Origin: JBBQHX01 sp038324385
GTDB lineage: Bacteria; Gemmatimonadota; Gemmatimonadetes; Gemmatimonadales; Gemmatimonadaceae
Assembly: GCA_038324385.1 (NCBI GenBank)
Contig: JBBQHX010000023.1
Span: 1 to 23,316 of the forward strand
Reading direction: 5' to 3'
Length of the DNA: 23,316 bases
Shown here: piece by piece, positions 7,538 through 18,362 of the stretch
Layout of the letters: each line of letters begins with the position of its first letter
Numbering within the stretch: position 1 is the first letter of the stretch
Made by a program: the position numbers and the translations under genes
The notes under the pieces: model-generated
Seen by the model: the letters and a program-made list of their open reading frames with translations, nothing else
The model's database searches: none
Told to the model about the DNA's origin: nothing

Positions 7538-9768
7538 GCCGACTCCTCCTCGAGGATCACGGCCGCCAACGGCGGAAGCGCCAGTTCGATGCTCCGCTCG
7601 AAGCCATGAAAGGGTGCGTCGTCCACGGTGATCCGGGCGGCCACCTCGTACCCACTCCCGCCGAACCGCGGATCGTCGGAGCAGAGACGGACGCGATAGG
7701 CGCCCGTGCCCGGCACGCCGAACCGATACCGAGCCCGCGGGGTCGGCGTGAAGTTCAGCGCAACCACCGCGTGCCGCTCGCCGTCCTGCCGGACGTACGC
7801 GGCCACCGCGTTCTCACGATCCGCACAGTCGATCCAGGTGAAGCCGCTCGGCTCGTAGTCCAGCTTCCAGAACGCCGGCGTATCCGCGTACAGCGTGCCC
7901 AGTTCGGACACGAACGACTCCATGCCGGCATGCAGCGGCTGCTCGCGCAGGTGCCAGTCGATGCTGACATCGTGGTTCCACTCGTGCCGCTGCGCGATCT
8001 CGCCGCCCATGAACAGCAGTTGCTTCCCCGGACGCGTGTACATGTAGGCGTAGAGGAGCCGAAGGTTGGCGAACTTCTGCCAGTCGTCGCCCGGCATCTT
8101 GTCGACGAGGGAGTGCTTGAGATGCACGACCTCGTCGTGCGAGAGCGGCATGATGAACCGCTCGCTGTATTCGTAGACCATCGCGAACGAGAGCTCGCCC
8201 AGGTGATGGCCGCGCCAGAGCGGATCTCGCTCGAAGAAGCGCAGGGTGTCGTTCATCCACCCCATGTTCCACTTGAAGGAGAAGCCCAGCCCCCCGGTCG
8301 CCGCCGGACTCGTTACCCCCGGCCACGCCGTCGATTCCTCGGCGACCGTGAAGCAGCCCGGCGCGTCCTCGCGCACGACGTCGTTCATCAGGCGGAGAAA
8401 GGCCACCGCATCGAGATTCTCGCGGCCACCCTCGCGATTGCGCAGCCACTCTCCCGCCTTGCGGCTGTAGTCGAGGTAGAGCATCGACGCGACGGCATCG
8501 ACGCGCAGCGCATCGACGTGGAATTCGAGCAGCCAGTACAGCGCGTTCGCGACGAGGAAATTGCGGACCTCGTTGCGCCCATAGTTGAAGATGTGTGTTC
8601 CCCAGTCGGGATGATCGCCAAGGCGGGGGTCGGCATGCTCGAACAGCGCCGTGCCGTCGAAGCGGCGAAGTGCCCACGCGTCCTTCGGGAAATGCGCCGG
8701 CACCCAGTCGAGAATCACACCCAGCCCGGCCTGATGGCACACGTCGACGAAGTAGCGAAAGTCGTCAGGCGTTCCGTAGCGGGAGGTCGGGGCGAAGTAG
8801 CCCGAGACCTGGTAGCCCCACGAGCCGCCGAACGGGAACTCCGACACCGGCATCAGCTCGATGTGTGTGAACCCCAGTCCGCGCGCGTGCGCCGCCAGAC
8901 GCGGGGCGATCTCGCGGTAGGTGAGCGACCGGTCGTCCTCCTCCGGAATCTTCGCCCACGATCCGAGGTTGACCTCGTAGATCGACATTGCTTCGCGGTG
9001 CGGATCGCGCGTTGGGCGGGCCTCCATCCACTCGATGTCGCCCCAATCGTACTGATCATCGGCGACGACCACCGCCGCGTGGGCCGGCGGCAGTTCGAAG
9101 CAGCGGCCGAATGGGTCGGTCTTGACGAAGATAGTGTCGTCAGGCCCGACGATCTCGTACTTGTACAGATCGCCGTCGATCACGCCCGGAACGAACAGTT
9201 CCCAGACACCGCCCGACCCCATCGACCGCATGGGATAGATGCGCCCGTCCCACCGACAGAAATGCCCGACCACGCTCACGCGGCGTGCATTGGGGGCCCA
9301 GACGGTAAACCGCGTCCCGATCACCCCGCCGACGGTCATCAGATGGGCGCCCATCGCGTCCCACAGGCGTCGATGCGTCCCCTCGCCGAACAGATGCAGG
9401 TCGAGCGGACCGATGGTCGGGGCGAACCGGTACGGATCGTCCCGCTCCCACGCGTCGCCGTTGGCGAAGCGGAAGCGGATCCGGTACGCGAGGGGAAGAT
9501 CCGCGTCAGGCACGAGACGCGCGAACAGCCCCCCGCCCAACGGCGCCATTTCGAGCGTCTCGCCGCCGAGGAGCAGCGTGCACTCCGTGGCGTCCGGATG
9601 GAAGGCCCGCACCACCGCACCCTCGTCCGCCACGTGGGCACCGAGCACCGCGTGCGGCTCGGCGTGTCGTGATGCATGCAGGCGAGCCAGGTGATCCGCA
9701 TGAGGCAGCGGACCTGGCGCCGGTCCGCTGGCTCCGGCCGGTGGTGTCTGGTGTTGCGGTACGGTCAT
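7534..9768 (-). CDS. glgB: 1,4-alpha-glucan branching enzyme
   Basis: A GH13_9 enzyme that cuts an alpha-1,4 chain and re-attaches it as an alpha-1,6 branch. In the GlgE pathway it branches the chains that GlgE extends. Seen: a full-length enzyme with two N-terminal CBM48-like regions (about 40-120 and 140-240), IYEVNLGSW (263-271), nucleophile Asp424 in ALRVDAVASMLY, acid/base Glu477 in VAEEST, and Asp545 in LSHDEV. The 53-residue spacing from Asp424 to Glu477 matches the Asp405/Glu458 pair of the E. coli enzyme. The ATG at 9766-9768 overlaps the glgX stop, and GAAGGAG six bases upstream is a strong ribosome site. The C-terminal codons (EEESA) also provide the malQ ribosome site. Confidence 0.97.
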   Translation of the reverse strand: MTVPQHQTPPAGASGPAPGPLPHADHLARLHASRHAEPHAVLGAHVADEGAVVRAFHPDATECTLLLGGETLEMAPLGGGLFARLVPDADLPLAYRIRFRFANGDAWERDDPYRFAPTIGPLDLHLFGEGTHRRLWDAMGAHLMTVGGVIGTRFTVWAPNARRVSVVGHFCRWDGRIYPMRSMGSGGVWELFVPGVIDGDLYKYEIVGPDDTIFVKTDPFGRCFELPPAHAAVVVADDQYDWGDIEWMEARPTRDPHREAMSIYEVNLGSWAKIPEEDDRSLTYREIAPRLAAHARGLGFTHIELMPVSEFPFGGSWGYQVSGYFAPTSRYGTPDDFRYFVDVCHQAGLGVILDWVPAHFPKDAWALRRFDGTALFEHADPRLGDHPDWGTHIFNYGRNEVRNFLVANALYWLLEFHVDALRVDAVASMLYLDYSRKAGEWLRNREGGRENLDAVAFLRLMNDVVREDAPGCFTVAEESTAWPGVTSPAATGGLGFSFKWNMGWMNDTLRFFERDPLWRGHHLGELSFAMVYEYSERFIMPLSHDEVVHLKHSLVDKMPGDDWQKFANLRLLYAYMYTRPGKQLLFMGGEIAQRHEWNHDVSIDWHLREQPLHAGMESFVSELGTLYADTPAFWKLDYEPSGFTWIDCADRENAVAAYVRQDGERHAVVALNFTPTPRARYRFGVPGTGAYRVRLCSDDPRFGGSGYEVAARITVDDAPFHGFERSIELALPPLAAVILEEESA

Positions 9769-11954
9769 TTCTCTCTCCTTCCGTCGCGCGTGACGCGGCC
9801 GCGCGTGGCGGCAGCCATCGCCACCGTCTGCAGCGATGTCTTGGATTCCAGGATATACGAGACGAGCACGAGCGAGTGGGGCGCCATCGGGATGCCATCC
9901 TCCTGCGCCTCACGCGGTCCGTCGACGGCCGTATCGACAACGATCATCCAGCGCCCCTCCTCCTCCATCTCGGGCAGGACGAACCGCTCGACGTTGTTGC
10001 CTCCGTTGACGAGCAGGAGCATCGTGTCTCCTTCCATCGGACGGCCACGATCGTCGGTCTCGTCGGTCGCGCCGCCGTGGACCAGCATGCCGAGCGTGTG
10101 CAACCGCGAGGTGTGCCAGTCCTTCTCCGCGAGCTCGCGGCCGTCGGTGCGCAGCCAGGTGACGTCTTTCATCCCTGTCTCGCTCAGCTCCGCGCCCCGG
10201 AAGAAGTGGCGGCGGCGCAGCACGGGATTCGAATGCCGCACGGCAAAGACGTGTCGGGTGAAATCGAGCAGCTCGTCCTGCCACGGCTCGAGATCCCAGT
10301 CGATCCAACTCACCTCGTTGTCGAGTGCGTACGCATTGTTGTTGCCATGCTGCGTCCGCCCGAGCTCATCACCGTGCGACATCATCGGTACGCCCTGAGA
10401 GAAGGCGAGCGTGGCGATGAAGTTCTTCATCATGCGGATACGGATCTCGCGTACGGCCGGGTCGTTCGTCGGCCCCTCGACACCCCAGTTGCGACTGATG
10501 TTGTCATTGTGACCGTCGCGATTCTCCTCGCCGTTCGCCCAGTTGTGCTTCCCCTCGTAGCTGACGAGATCACGCAGCGTGTAGCCATCGTGGGCGATGA
10601 CGAAGTTCACGCTCGCGTACATCGACCGATCGCTCCACCGATAGAGGTCGCTCGACCCCGCCAGTCGTGAGGCGAGCTCGGGCACGTTCCCCGGATCGCC
10701 CTTCCAGAAGTGGCGCACGGCGTCGCGATACTTCCCGTTCCACTCGGCCCAACGAATCGGGAAGTTGCCGAGCTGGTAGCCGCCTGGTCCCACGTCCCAC
10801 GGCTCGGCGATCAGCTTGACCCCGTTCAGGACGGGATCCTGGTGGATCGTGTCGAAGAAGGTACCCAGCCGGTTGACGGCGTGCAGCTCACGGGCGAGCA
10901 CCGGCGCCAGGTCGAACCGGAAGCCGTCGACGTGCATCTCCGTCACCCAGTACCGCAGCGAATCCATGATCAACTGGACCGTCCGGGCGTGGAGCATGTT
11001 GAGGCTGTTGCCCGTGCCCGTGTAGTCCATGTAGTGGCGCTGGTCGTCAGGCATCAGACGGTAGTACGCCTTGTTGTCGATCCCCTTCAACGACAGCGTC
11101 GGCCCGAGGTGGTTGCCCTCGGCCGTGTGGTTGTACACGACGTCGATGATCACCTCGATGCCGGCGGCGTGCAGCTTCTTCACCATGCTCTTGAACTCGT
11201 ACACCTGGCTCGCCAGTCCGCCGGTCGAGTAGCGCACGTCGGGGGCGAAGAAGCCGATCGAGTTGTAACCCCAGTAATTCGTCTGCCCGCGTTCGGCGAG
11301 GTGCCGGTCGACGGCGAAGTGGTGCACCGGGAGCAGCTCGACCGCGGTCACGCCGAGCGAGAGCAGGTGATCGATCACCGGCTCCGACGCGACGCCCAGA
11401 TAGGTGCCGCGAAAGCGCTCCGGGACGTCGGGATGCTGGATGGTCAATCCCTTGACGTGCGCCTCATAGATCACCGTGCGGTTCCACGGCGTGCGCGGCG
11501 GTCGGTCGTCGCCCCACGTAAACGCCTGGTCGACGACGACACTCTTCGGCATCCCGGCCGCGCTGTTCGAGTCCGACGGCTCCAGATCCTCGCCCGGGCT
11601 CCCGATCTTGTAGGCGAACAGCGCGTCGCTCCACTTGATTGGCCCACTGATCGCCTTCGCGTACGGATCGATCAGCAGATTATTGGGATTGAACCGATGC
11701 CCCTCGTGCGGAGCGTAGCGGCCGTGGACGCGGTAGCCGTAGAGCTGCCCCGGGCGCACATCCGGCAGGTAGCAGTGCCAGATCTGGTCGTCGCGCTCGC
11801 GAATCGGGATGCGGAGGCTCTCCTCGGCGTCCCCCGCCTTATCGAACAGACACAGCTCGACGCCGGTGGCGTTCTCGCTGAAGAGGGCGAAATTGACGCC
11901 GGCGCCGTCCCAGGTGGCGCCGAGCGGGTATGGATGGCCTGGCCAGACGCGCAT
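9765..11954 (-). CDS. glgX: Glycogen debranching enzyme GlgX (isoamylase type)
   Basis: A GH13_11 enzyme that hydrolyses alpha-1,6 branch points, usually short stubs left by GlgP. Seen: an N-terminal CBM48 region beginning PGHPYPLGATWDGAGVNFAL, then YEAHVKGLT (163-171), barrel region I DVVYNHTAEG (271-280), nucleophile Asp348 in DGFRFDLA, acid/base Glu384 in LIAEPWD, and Asp456 in VIAHDGYTL. The 729-residue length is usual. The frame runs open to 12902, but the upstream part is the out-of-frame shadow of mak; the domain begins at the ATG at 11952-11954, with CGGAGA about nine bases before it. The stop overlaps glgB. GlgX can belong to both breakdown and remodelling; whether it also acts on maltooligosyl-trehalose in place of TreZ cannot be told from sequence. 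Confidence 0.96.
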   Translation of the reverse strand: MRVWPGHPYPLGATWDGAGVNFALFSENATGVELCLFDKAGDAEESLRIPIRERDDQIWHCYLPDVRPGQLYGYRVHGRYAPHEGHRFNPNNLLIDPYAKAISGPIKWSDALFAYKIGSPGEDLEPSDSNSAAGMPKSVVVDQAFTWGDDRPPRTPWNRTVIYEAHVKGLTIQHPDVPERFRGTYLGVASEPVIDHLLSLGVTAVELLPVHHFAVDRHLAERGQTNYWGYNSIGFFAPDVRYSTGGLASQVYEFKSMVKKLHAAGIEVIIDVVYNHTAEGNHLGPTLSLKGIDNKAYYRLMPDDQRHYMDYTGTGNSLNMLHARTVQLIMDSLRYWVTEMHVDGFRFDLAPVLARELHAVNRLGTFFDTIHQDPVLNGVKLIAEPWDVGPGGYQLGNFPIRWAEWNGKYRDAVRHFWKGDPGNVPELASRLAGSSDLYRWSDRSMYASVNFVIAHDGYTLRDLVSYEGKHNWANGEENRDGHNDNISRNWGVEGPTNDPAVREIRIRMMKNFIATLAFSQGVPMMSHGDELGRTQHGNNNAYALDNEVSWIDWDLEPWQDELLDFTRHVFAVRHSNPVLRRRHFFRGAELSETGMKDVTWLRTDGRELAEKDWHTSRLHTLGMLVHGGATDETDDRGRPMEGDTMLLLVNGGNNVERFVLPEMEEEGRWMIVVDTAVDGPREAQEDGIPMAPHSLVLVSYILESKTSLQTVAMAAATRGRVTRDGRREK

Positions 11955-12013
11955 CAGCGAGTCTCCGGCGCGCGCACGAGGCGCGGTCGCTTGTCGAACG
12001 GTGTGAATGTCAT
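11954..12013 (-). CDS. Possible 19-residue leader peptide before glgX
   Basis: In the 136-nt gap between mak and glgX, an ATG at 12011-12013 opens a 19-codon frame (MTFTPFDKRPRLVRAPETR). Its TGA shares one base with the glgX ATG (TGATG), the arrangement used for translational coupling. The glgX ribosome site lies within its last codons. Against it: no good ribosome site precedes it, and a 20-codon frame can arise by chance. No similarity is recognised. A regulatory leader or chance are both possible; I lean towards chance. Confidence 0.2.
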   Translation of the reverse strand: MTFTPFDKRPRLVRAPETR

Positions 12014-12090
12014 AGGACCGGTATGATCGCAAAGGCGAGGCCGTGCGCCGAAACGCTGGCGCGTACGACGGCAGCGCGAGCCACCGTCGC

Positions 12091-13715
12091 CTAACGCGGC
12101 GCGGGCCCGTTGCGCGGGCTACCGAGGAGGCGCCCGATCCCGCGCAGCGGAATCCAGGCCCACGACGGGCGATTGTTGAGCTCGTACGCGAGCTCGTAGA
12201 ATACCTTCTCCGTCTCGAACAGGGCGAGCAGCCGGTCGCGCGCGTCGGGATCCTCGGGGAGCAGCGCGGGATCGGCATCGGGCGCGAACAGATAGCCGTC
12301 GAGAAAGGCGTCGCGCGCGGCGCGTTCCCACCGCGCGAGCCGCTGCTCCACGAGCCCATTCGTGCCGACCCCCCCGACCTCGGCGGCGGCCGTCGCGGCG
12401 GCGTAGGCGAACGACCGGAGCATCCCCGCGACGTCGCGGAGCGCCGAGGTGCGGGCGCGGCGTTCGGCCAACAACCGCGCCGGCTCCCCCTCGAAATCGC
12501 TGATCCAGTACGTGCCCTCGGCGTCGCGGAGCACCTGGCCGAGATGGAAATCCCCGTGATGGCGGATGCGGATCCCGGGTCGGCCGCCGATGGCGCCGGC
12601 GAAGTCGTCGAGATCGGTGACGACCTCGGCGCGGCGGCGCAGCACCGCGTCGGCAATCGCCGCGGCCCCGCCGGGGATCGCGTCCTCGGCACGCCGCGCC
12701 GCCAGCAGATCGAGCGTGTCAAACGCCTCGCGGCGCGCGCGGTCCACCCAACCCGCCACGTCGTCGACATCGGCGTCCGCGGGCGTGAATGCGACATCCT
12801 CGCGGTCGGCGGCCAGCGCGTCGTGCATGTCGCGCGTGATCTCGCCGAGCCAGTGGATGTCGTCGGCGAACGGGTTGTCCGGCTCGCCCTCGCCCGGGGC
12901 ACCGATGTAGGCCCGCGCCTGCTTCACGGCTTCGGTCCAGGCGTCGCGCGCGTGCGGCACGAGTGACTGGAGCATTCCGGTCACCACCGACGCCCCGCGC
13001 ACATCCTCGACCCGCAGCACGCCGAGCAGCGGTGGGGTATAGGCGAAGTTGCGGACGCGCGTGAGGTAGCGGGTGACCTCGACGTCCGGATGCTCCCCTG
13101 CTTCGAGGCGGCGATAGAGCTTGAGGATCGCGCGCTTCCCGAAGCGGATGGAGCTGTTGCTCTGTTCCCCGCTGGCGGCCGTCGGCGGCTCGATGGCGAG
13201 CGGGGCCACGTCGGCGCCCGCTTCGACGGCAAACCGCCAGGTGGCGTTCTCGTCGCCCTGCGTCAGGCCGGCAGCGAACGCCGCCCCGAGGCGACGGCCG
13301 AGCTCGGGATCGGTTGCGCCGTCGGAGAGCCACCAGGCGGCGGCCGACGGCGTGTCGTCAGGCGTCGACTCCACGGCGATGCGTGCGATCGCGCCGCGGG
13401 GCGGATCGTCGGCCCCCCGCACGACCAGCGGTAGCTGGTAGCGTTCCACCCGTCCGTCCGCCAACTCGACCTCGAGACGGGTGAGCGCGACGCCGGCAAC
13501 CGCCGCATCCGCGGTGGCCGCGGGCGGTAGCAGGACGAGATCGAGCACGCGCGCGGCCACCACGGTGGTGCCTTTCGCGCCGAACCAGCGCTGCTCCGGC
13601 AGCCAGCGCGCCAGGGTGCCTGACGACAACGCGTGCAGTGCGTCGAGCGTCAATGCATCCACCGGACTGGGCACCGTGACCGTGATGCCCACCGTCGCGC
13701 GATCGTCTCGATCAC

Positions 13716-13719
<4 letters not shown>
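12091..13719 (-). CDS. mak: Maltokinase (Pep2/Mak)
   Basis: It phosphorylates maltose with ATP to alpha-maltose 1-phosphate, the donor for GlgE. Seen: the N-terminal cap motif WLPEQRWFGAKG (39-50) typical of Pep2, then the kinase core: EQSNSSIRFG (185-194), Lys200 in AILKLYRRLEAGEHP, catalytic HGDFHLGQ (388-395, Asp390) and the metal-binding DFEGEP (408-413). The fold is that of aminoglycoside-phosphotransferase-like kinases. At 542 residues it is a stand-alone enzyme of somewhat above usual length; in many bacteria it is fused to the C-terminus of TreS. Here it instead overlaps the treS stop by four bases (13716-13719), with GAAGGGG as ribosome site, giving equal expression without fusion. 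Known TreS-Mak complexes suggest the two proteins may associate. Confidence 0.94.
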
Positions 13720-15425
<1,706 letters not shown>

Positions 15426-15433
15426 AAGCGCTG

Positions 15434-15438
15434 TCTCC
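15434..15438 (-). promoter_or_regulatory. Ribosome binding site that decides the treS start
   Basis: GGAGA on the minus strand, eight bases before the GTG at 15425. No comparable site precedes the upstream in-frame ATG at 15521. Confidence 0.7.
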
Positions 15439-15486
15439 GTGCGAGAGAAGTGGAGGGAACGGCGGGAATGATCATGCGGAGGATGC

Positions 15487-15519
15487 GCCGATCGGAGCGC
15501 CTGACGCGCCCCGATCGGC
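15487..15519 (-). promoter_or_regulatory. Large intercistronic hairpin between glgE and treS
   Basis: Bases 15487-15495 pair with 15511-15519 (9 bp). After one A-C mismatch, 15497-15500 pair with 15506-15509 (4 bp), around the five-base loop 15501-15505. The outer stem is built on two copies of the palindrome CCGATCGG. It begins 15 bases after the glgE stop and ends 62 bases before the treS GTG. There is no T-run after it on the minus strand, so it is not a typical intrinsic terminator. It could shield the glgE message from 3' decay or attenuate read-through into treS. The loop carries one copy of the GCCTGACG octamer. Confidence 0.6.
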
Positions 15520-15533
15520 ATGACGCGTCACGG

Positions 15534-17558
15534 TCAGCGCACGATGCGGAAGACGTGCCCCGGCTCGATCGCGGGATCGAGTCGGATGTAGTTGCGCGCA
15601 CCGCGCCACGTGTAGCGCGCGCCCGTCAACAGATCCTCCACGTCGTACGGCTGCTGCGGATCGAGACCGAGCAGGTCCGGTGGCGTGTGCACCATGGTGG
15701 TCTGCGCGGTGTGCGGATCCAGGTTGACGGCGATCAGGAGATCGTCAGCCCCATCCGGCGCCCGCTTGGTGAACCAGAGTACCTCGGGGTTTTCCGAGAG
15801 CTGGAACTGCAGATTGTCGGCCCGCTGCAGCGCCGGCTGCGCGCGACGGATCGCGTTCAACCGTCGAATGTCCGGATCGAGGTTCCCGGCGGCAGTATAA
15901 TCACGCTGCCGGAGCTGGTACTTCTCCGAATCGAAATACTCCTCGCTTCCGGGGCGCACCGCGACGTTCTCGCTCAACTCGTAGCCGCTATAGATGCCGT
16001 ACAGCGGACTCAATGTACCCGCCAGCAACAGGCGAAGCCGGAACGCCCCCCGCCCCCCGTGCTGCAGGAACTCGTGCAGTATGTCCGGCGTGTTCGCGAA
16101 CAGGTTGCCGCGATAGTACTCCAGCACCTCGGGGGTGGAAAACTCGGTCAGGAACTGCCGAAGCTCCTCCGTGGTGTTCTTCCACGTGAAGTACGTGTAC
16201 GACTGCGTGAAGCCGAGCTTCGCCAGGCCGAGCAGCTTGTTCGGGCGCGTGAACGCCTCGGAGAAGAAGACGACGTCCGGGTGGCGTGCCTGCACCTCGG
16301 CGATCGCCCATTCCCAGAACTGGAACGGCTTCGTGTGCGGGTTGTCGACGCGAAACGTCTTCACGCCATGCTCGACCCAGTAGAGGATCGCGTCGCGACA
16401 GGCGGCCCAGAGTGCCTCGCGGTCGTCCGTCCAGAAGTTGATCGGGACGATGTCCTGATACTTCTTCGGCGGGTTCTCCGCGTACATGATGGAGCCGTCG
16501 GGCCGGATCGTGAACCAGTCCGGGTGCTCCGTCACCCACGGATGATCGGGAGCGCACTGCAGGGCGAAGTCGAGCGCGATCTCCATCCCGAGCGCGTTGG
16601 CGCGCGAGACGAACCGGTCGAAGCCGTCGATCGTGCCGAGGTCGGGATGCACGGCCGTGTGTCCGCCCTCGGCGCTTCCGATCGCCCAGGGACTCCCGAC
16701 GTCGTCCGGGCCGGGGGTCAGTGTATTGTTCGGCCCCTTCCGGAACTGGCGTCCGATCGGGTGAATCGGCGGGAGATACACGACGTCGAAGCCGAGCTCG
16801 GCCAGCCGCGGCAGCGCCTCTTCGGCATCGCGGAACGTCCCGTGGCGACCGGGTTCCGGGGCCGTCGATCGCGGGAAGAGCTCGTACCAGGAGGCGAACG
16901 CGGCGCGCTCGCGGTCGACCCGCACCGGGAAGAGTTGCCGCGCGCTGGTCAGGTCGCGCGGCACGGCGTGCGTCTCGACGAGCCGCGCCAGATCATCGTC
17001 GAGCGCGATCGCCACCCGGTCGGCCGACGGCAGCGTCTCGTCGCGTAGCCGCGTGGCGGTGTTCATCAGGCGCGACCGCTCCGCGCTGAAGCGCATCCGC
17101 CGGGCGATCTGATCGAGCTGTTCGGCGGCCTCCAGCAGTTCCAGCCGAACATCCTGATCGGCGCCGACCTTGGCCGTGGTGCCCCGGCGCCAGGTCGCGA
17201 ACACGTCGGTCCAGGCGTCGACCGTGAACTCCCATCGGCCGATGCGGTCCAGCGCGAACGCACCCGTCCACTGGTCGCTGGCGAAATCGTAGGTCATCGG
17301 GCTGACGCGCCAGCCATCCTCGCCGGGCGCACGGAAGCGGACCCGCGCGCCGAGGATGTCGTGTCCGTCGCGAAAGATCGCGGCCGACACGTCACACCGC
17401 TCGCCGATCACGCGCTTGGGGGCGTAGCGCCCGGCGTCGACGACAGGGGTCACCTGCTCGATGACGATCGGTTCTGGCGCGGGAAGGTCGCCGCCGGTGG
17501 ACCGGCTGGCGCGGCTGTCGCGGCTGGCGCTCCGGGTGGATGGTCGTTTGGTGGTCAT
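15534..17558 (-). CDS. glgE: Alpha-1,4-glucan:maltose-1-phosphate maltosyltransferase
   Basis: A GH13_3 enzyme that transfers maltose from maltose 1-phosphate to the non-reducing end of an alpha-1,4-glucan; it is the committing step of the GlgE pathway. Seen: the N-terminal beta domain starting IVIEQVTPVVDAGRYAPKR, barrel entries VVYLPPIHPIG and LDFALQCAPDHPWV, the family hallmark EHPDWFTIRPDGSI, nucleophile Asp405 in TFRVDNPHTKPFQFW, and acid/base Glu434 in FFSEAFTRPNKL. The 29-residue spacing equals that of Asp394/Glu423 in the Streptomyces coelicolor enzyme. The frame is open to a TTG at 17684, but that codon lies in a terminator tail, so I chose the ATG at 17556-17558 (674 residues, normal length). 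No clear ribosome site or promoter was found, so the exact start is uncertain. It is the first gene of the locus. Confidence 0.96.
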   Translation of the reverse strand: MTTKRPSTRSASRDSRASRSTGGDLPAPEPIVIEQVTPVVDAGRYAPKRVIGERCDVSAAIFRDGHDILGARVRFRAPGEDGWRVSPMTYDFASDQWTGAFALDRIGRWEFTVDAWTDVFATWRRGTTAKVGADQDVRLELLEAAEQLDQIARRMRFSAERSRLMNTATRLRDETLPSADRVAIALDDDLARLVETHAVPRDLTSARQLFPVRVDRERAAFASWYELFPRSTAPEPGRHGTFRDAEEALPRLAELGFDVVYLPPIHPIGRQFRKGPNNTLTPGPDDVGSPWAIGSAEGGHTAVHPDLGTIDGFDRFVSRANALGMEIALDFALQCAPDHPWVTEHPDWFTIRPDGSIMYAENPPKKYQDIVPINFWTDDREALWAACRDAILYWVEHGVKTFRVDNPHTKPFQFWEWAIAEVQARHPDVVFFSEAFTRPNKLLGLAKLGFTQSYTYFTWKNTTEELRQFLTEFSTPEVLEYYRGNLFANTPDILHEFLQHGGRGAFRLRLLLAGTLSPLYGIYSGYELSENVAVRPGSEEYFDSEKYQLRQRDYTAAGNLDPDIRRLNAIRRAQPALQRADNLQFQLSENPEVLWFTKRAPDGADDLLIAVNLDPHTAQTTMVHTPPDLLGLDPQQPYDVEDLLTGARYTWRGARNYIRLDPAIEPGHVFRIVR

Positions 17559-17675
17559 GAAATCGGGGCAGAAGTTCAGCGAGGTCGCGGCCAACGGGGC
17601 GGCGGTGTCGCGCGAACGGCTCACTCGCGCCACGGATGCCCCGGTGCGCGCAGATTCGATCGGGACGGTGAAGGC

Positions 17676-17714
17676 CGGAAACAACGAAGCTGGACGGCGT
17701 GCTGCCGTCCAGCT
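17676..17714 (-). terminator. Intrinsic terminator between the lipoprotein gene and glgE
   Basis: Bases 17688-17698 pair perfectly with 17704-17714 (11 bp) around a five-base loop. On the minus strand the hairpin is followed by TCGTTGTTTCC, which is T-rich. It lies 133 nt after the lipoprotein stop and upstream of glgE, so it probably separates the two units and implies a glgE promoter between about 17690 and 17560. I could not identify that promoter by eye. Confidence 0.75.
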
Positions 17715-17846
17715 CGTGCCGAGTCACGGCTCGGTCACCTACCCGCGCATGCACCGTGCCGGACCGTCAGCACACGGTCGGCCTCGAGCGTACCGGCCGC
17801 CGATTCCACGCATGGTCGGAACGGCGGTCCCCGCATCAGGCCACGA

Positions 17847-18284
17847 TCAACGACGCGAGCCGCGAATCGGCCCGGACGCTCCGCCAAGCGACCAGGTGCC
17901 GGCGAACTCGTTGCCGGTAACCGTCAACTGCATCGTCACCTCGCCCTGCTCGCTGCCGCCGACCAGCGTGACGACCTGCCCCTGCACCGAAACGCGGGTC
18001 ACGGGCGTGTTGGGGAGGGCCGAATTGGTGATCACCCCGGTCCACCGGCCATCGACCCGGTTCAGCTCGAGCGTCCCGGAGAGCGGCTGCCCCTGCGCCT
18101 CGGCCGTATAATCCCACACCCCTGCCGGGTCGACGGCTGGCGTCGGAGCCGGAGCGGGAGTCGGCGCGGGCGCCTGGCTCGGTGAGGGCGCTGCCGGCGG
18201 CGATTGTGCGGGCGAGTTCTGCATGCTCGAACGCGCGCATCCTCCAAGGAGGATACCTGCCACGAGGATCGAGAGAAGCTTCAC
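17847..18284 (-). CDS. Small proline-rich lipoprotein, function unknown
   Basis: 145 residues. Seen: a short basic start, a hydrophobic segment and the lipobox LLGGC with Cys16, so it should be lipidated and anchored in a membrane facing the periplasm. Residues about 20-50 are a flexible Ala/Pro/Ser/Thr linker (APAPTPAPAPTPA). Residues about 53-145 form a compact, probably all-beta domain with Gly/Trp spacing (GVWDY, GRWTGVI, GNEFAGTWSLGG), reminiscent of small lipocalin-like or repeat beta-barrel domains; I do not recognise a named family. The GTG start has GGAGA six bases upstream. It has its own promoter (18363-18390) and a downstream terminator, so it is likely monocistronic. No link to the glucan genes is visible beyond position. 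Confidence 0.85.
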   Translation of the reverse strand: MKLLSILVAGILLGGCARSSMQNSPAQSPPAAPSPSQAPAPTPAPAPTPAVDPAGVWDYTAEAQGQPLSGTLELNRVDGRWTGVITNSALPNTPVTRVSVQGQVVTLVGGSEQGEVTMQLTVTGNEFAGTWSLGGASGPIRGSRR

Positions 18285-18362
18285 GGAATTCTCCAGGAGT
18301 GAGGTGCGGCGCGGCCGTCGAGGCGCGGTCGGTCGGGTCGCCTGACAGCGTTATTCGGCCAA

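Noticed and set aside
7051..9672. Open frame of 873 codons on the plus strand
   Set aside because: It is antisense to malQ and glgB, with no domain, signal peptide or ribosome site; a shadow of the real genes.
11955..12902. N-terminal extension of glgX by 316 codons
   Set aside because: It reads mak in the wrong frame and is Arg/Ser/Thr-rich; GlgX homology starts at the ATG at 11954, which has a ribosome site.
15426..15521. Longer TreS starting at the ATG at 15521
   Set aside because: The extra 32 residues are not TreS-like, the ATG is inside a hairpin arm and has no ribosome site.
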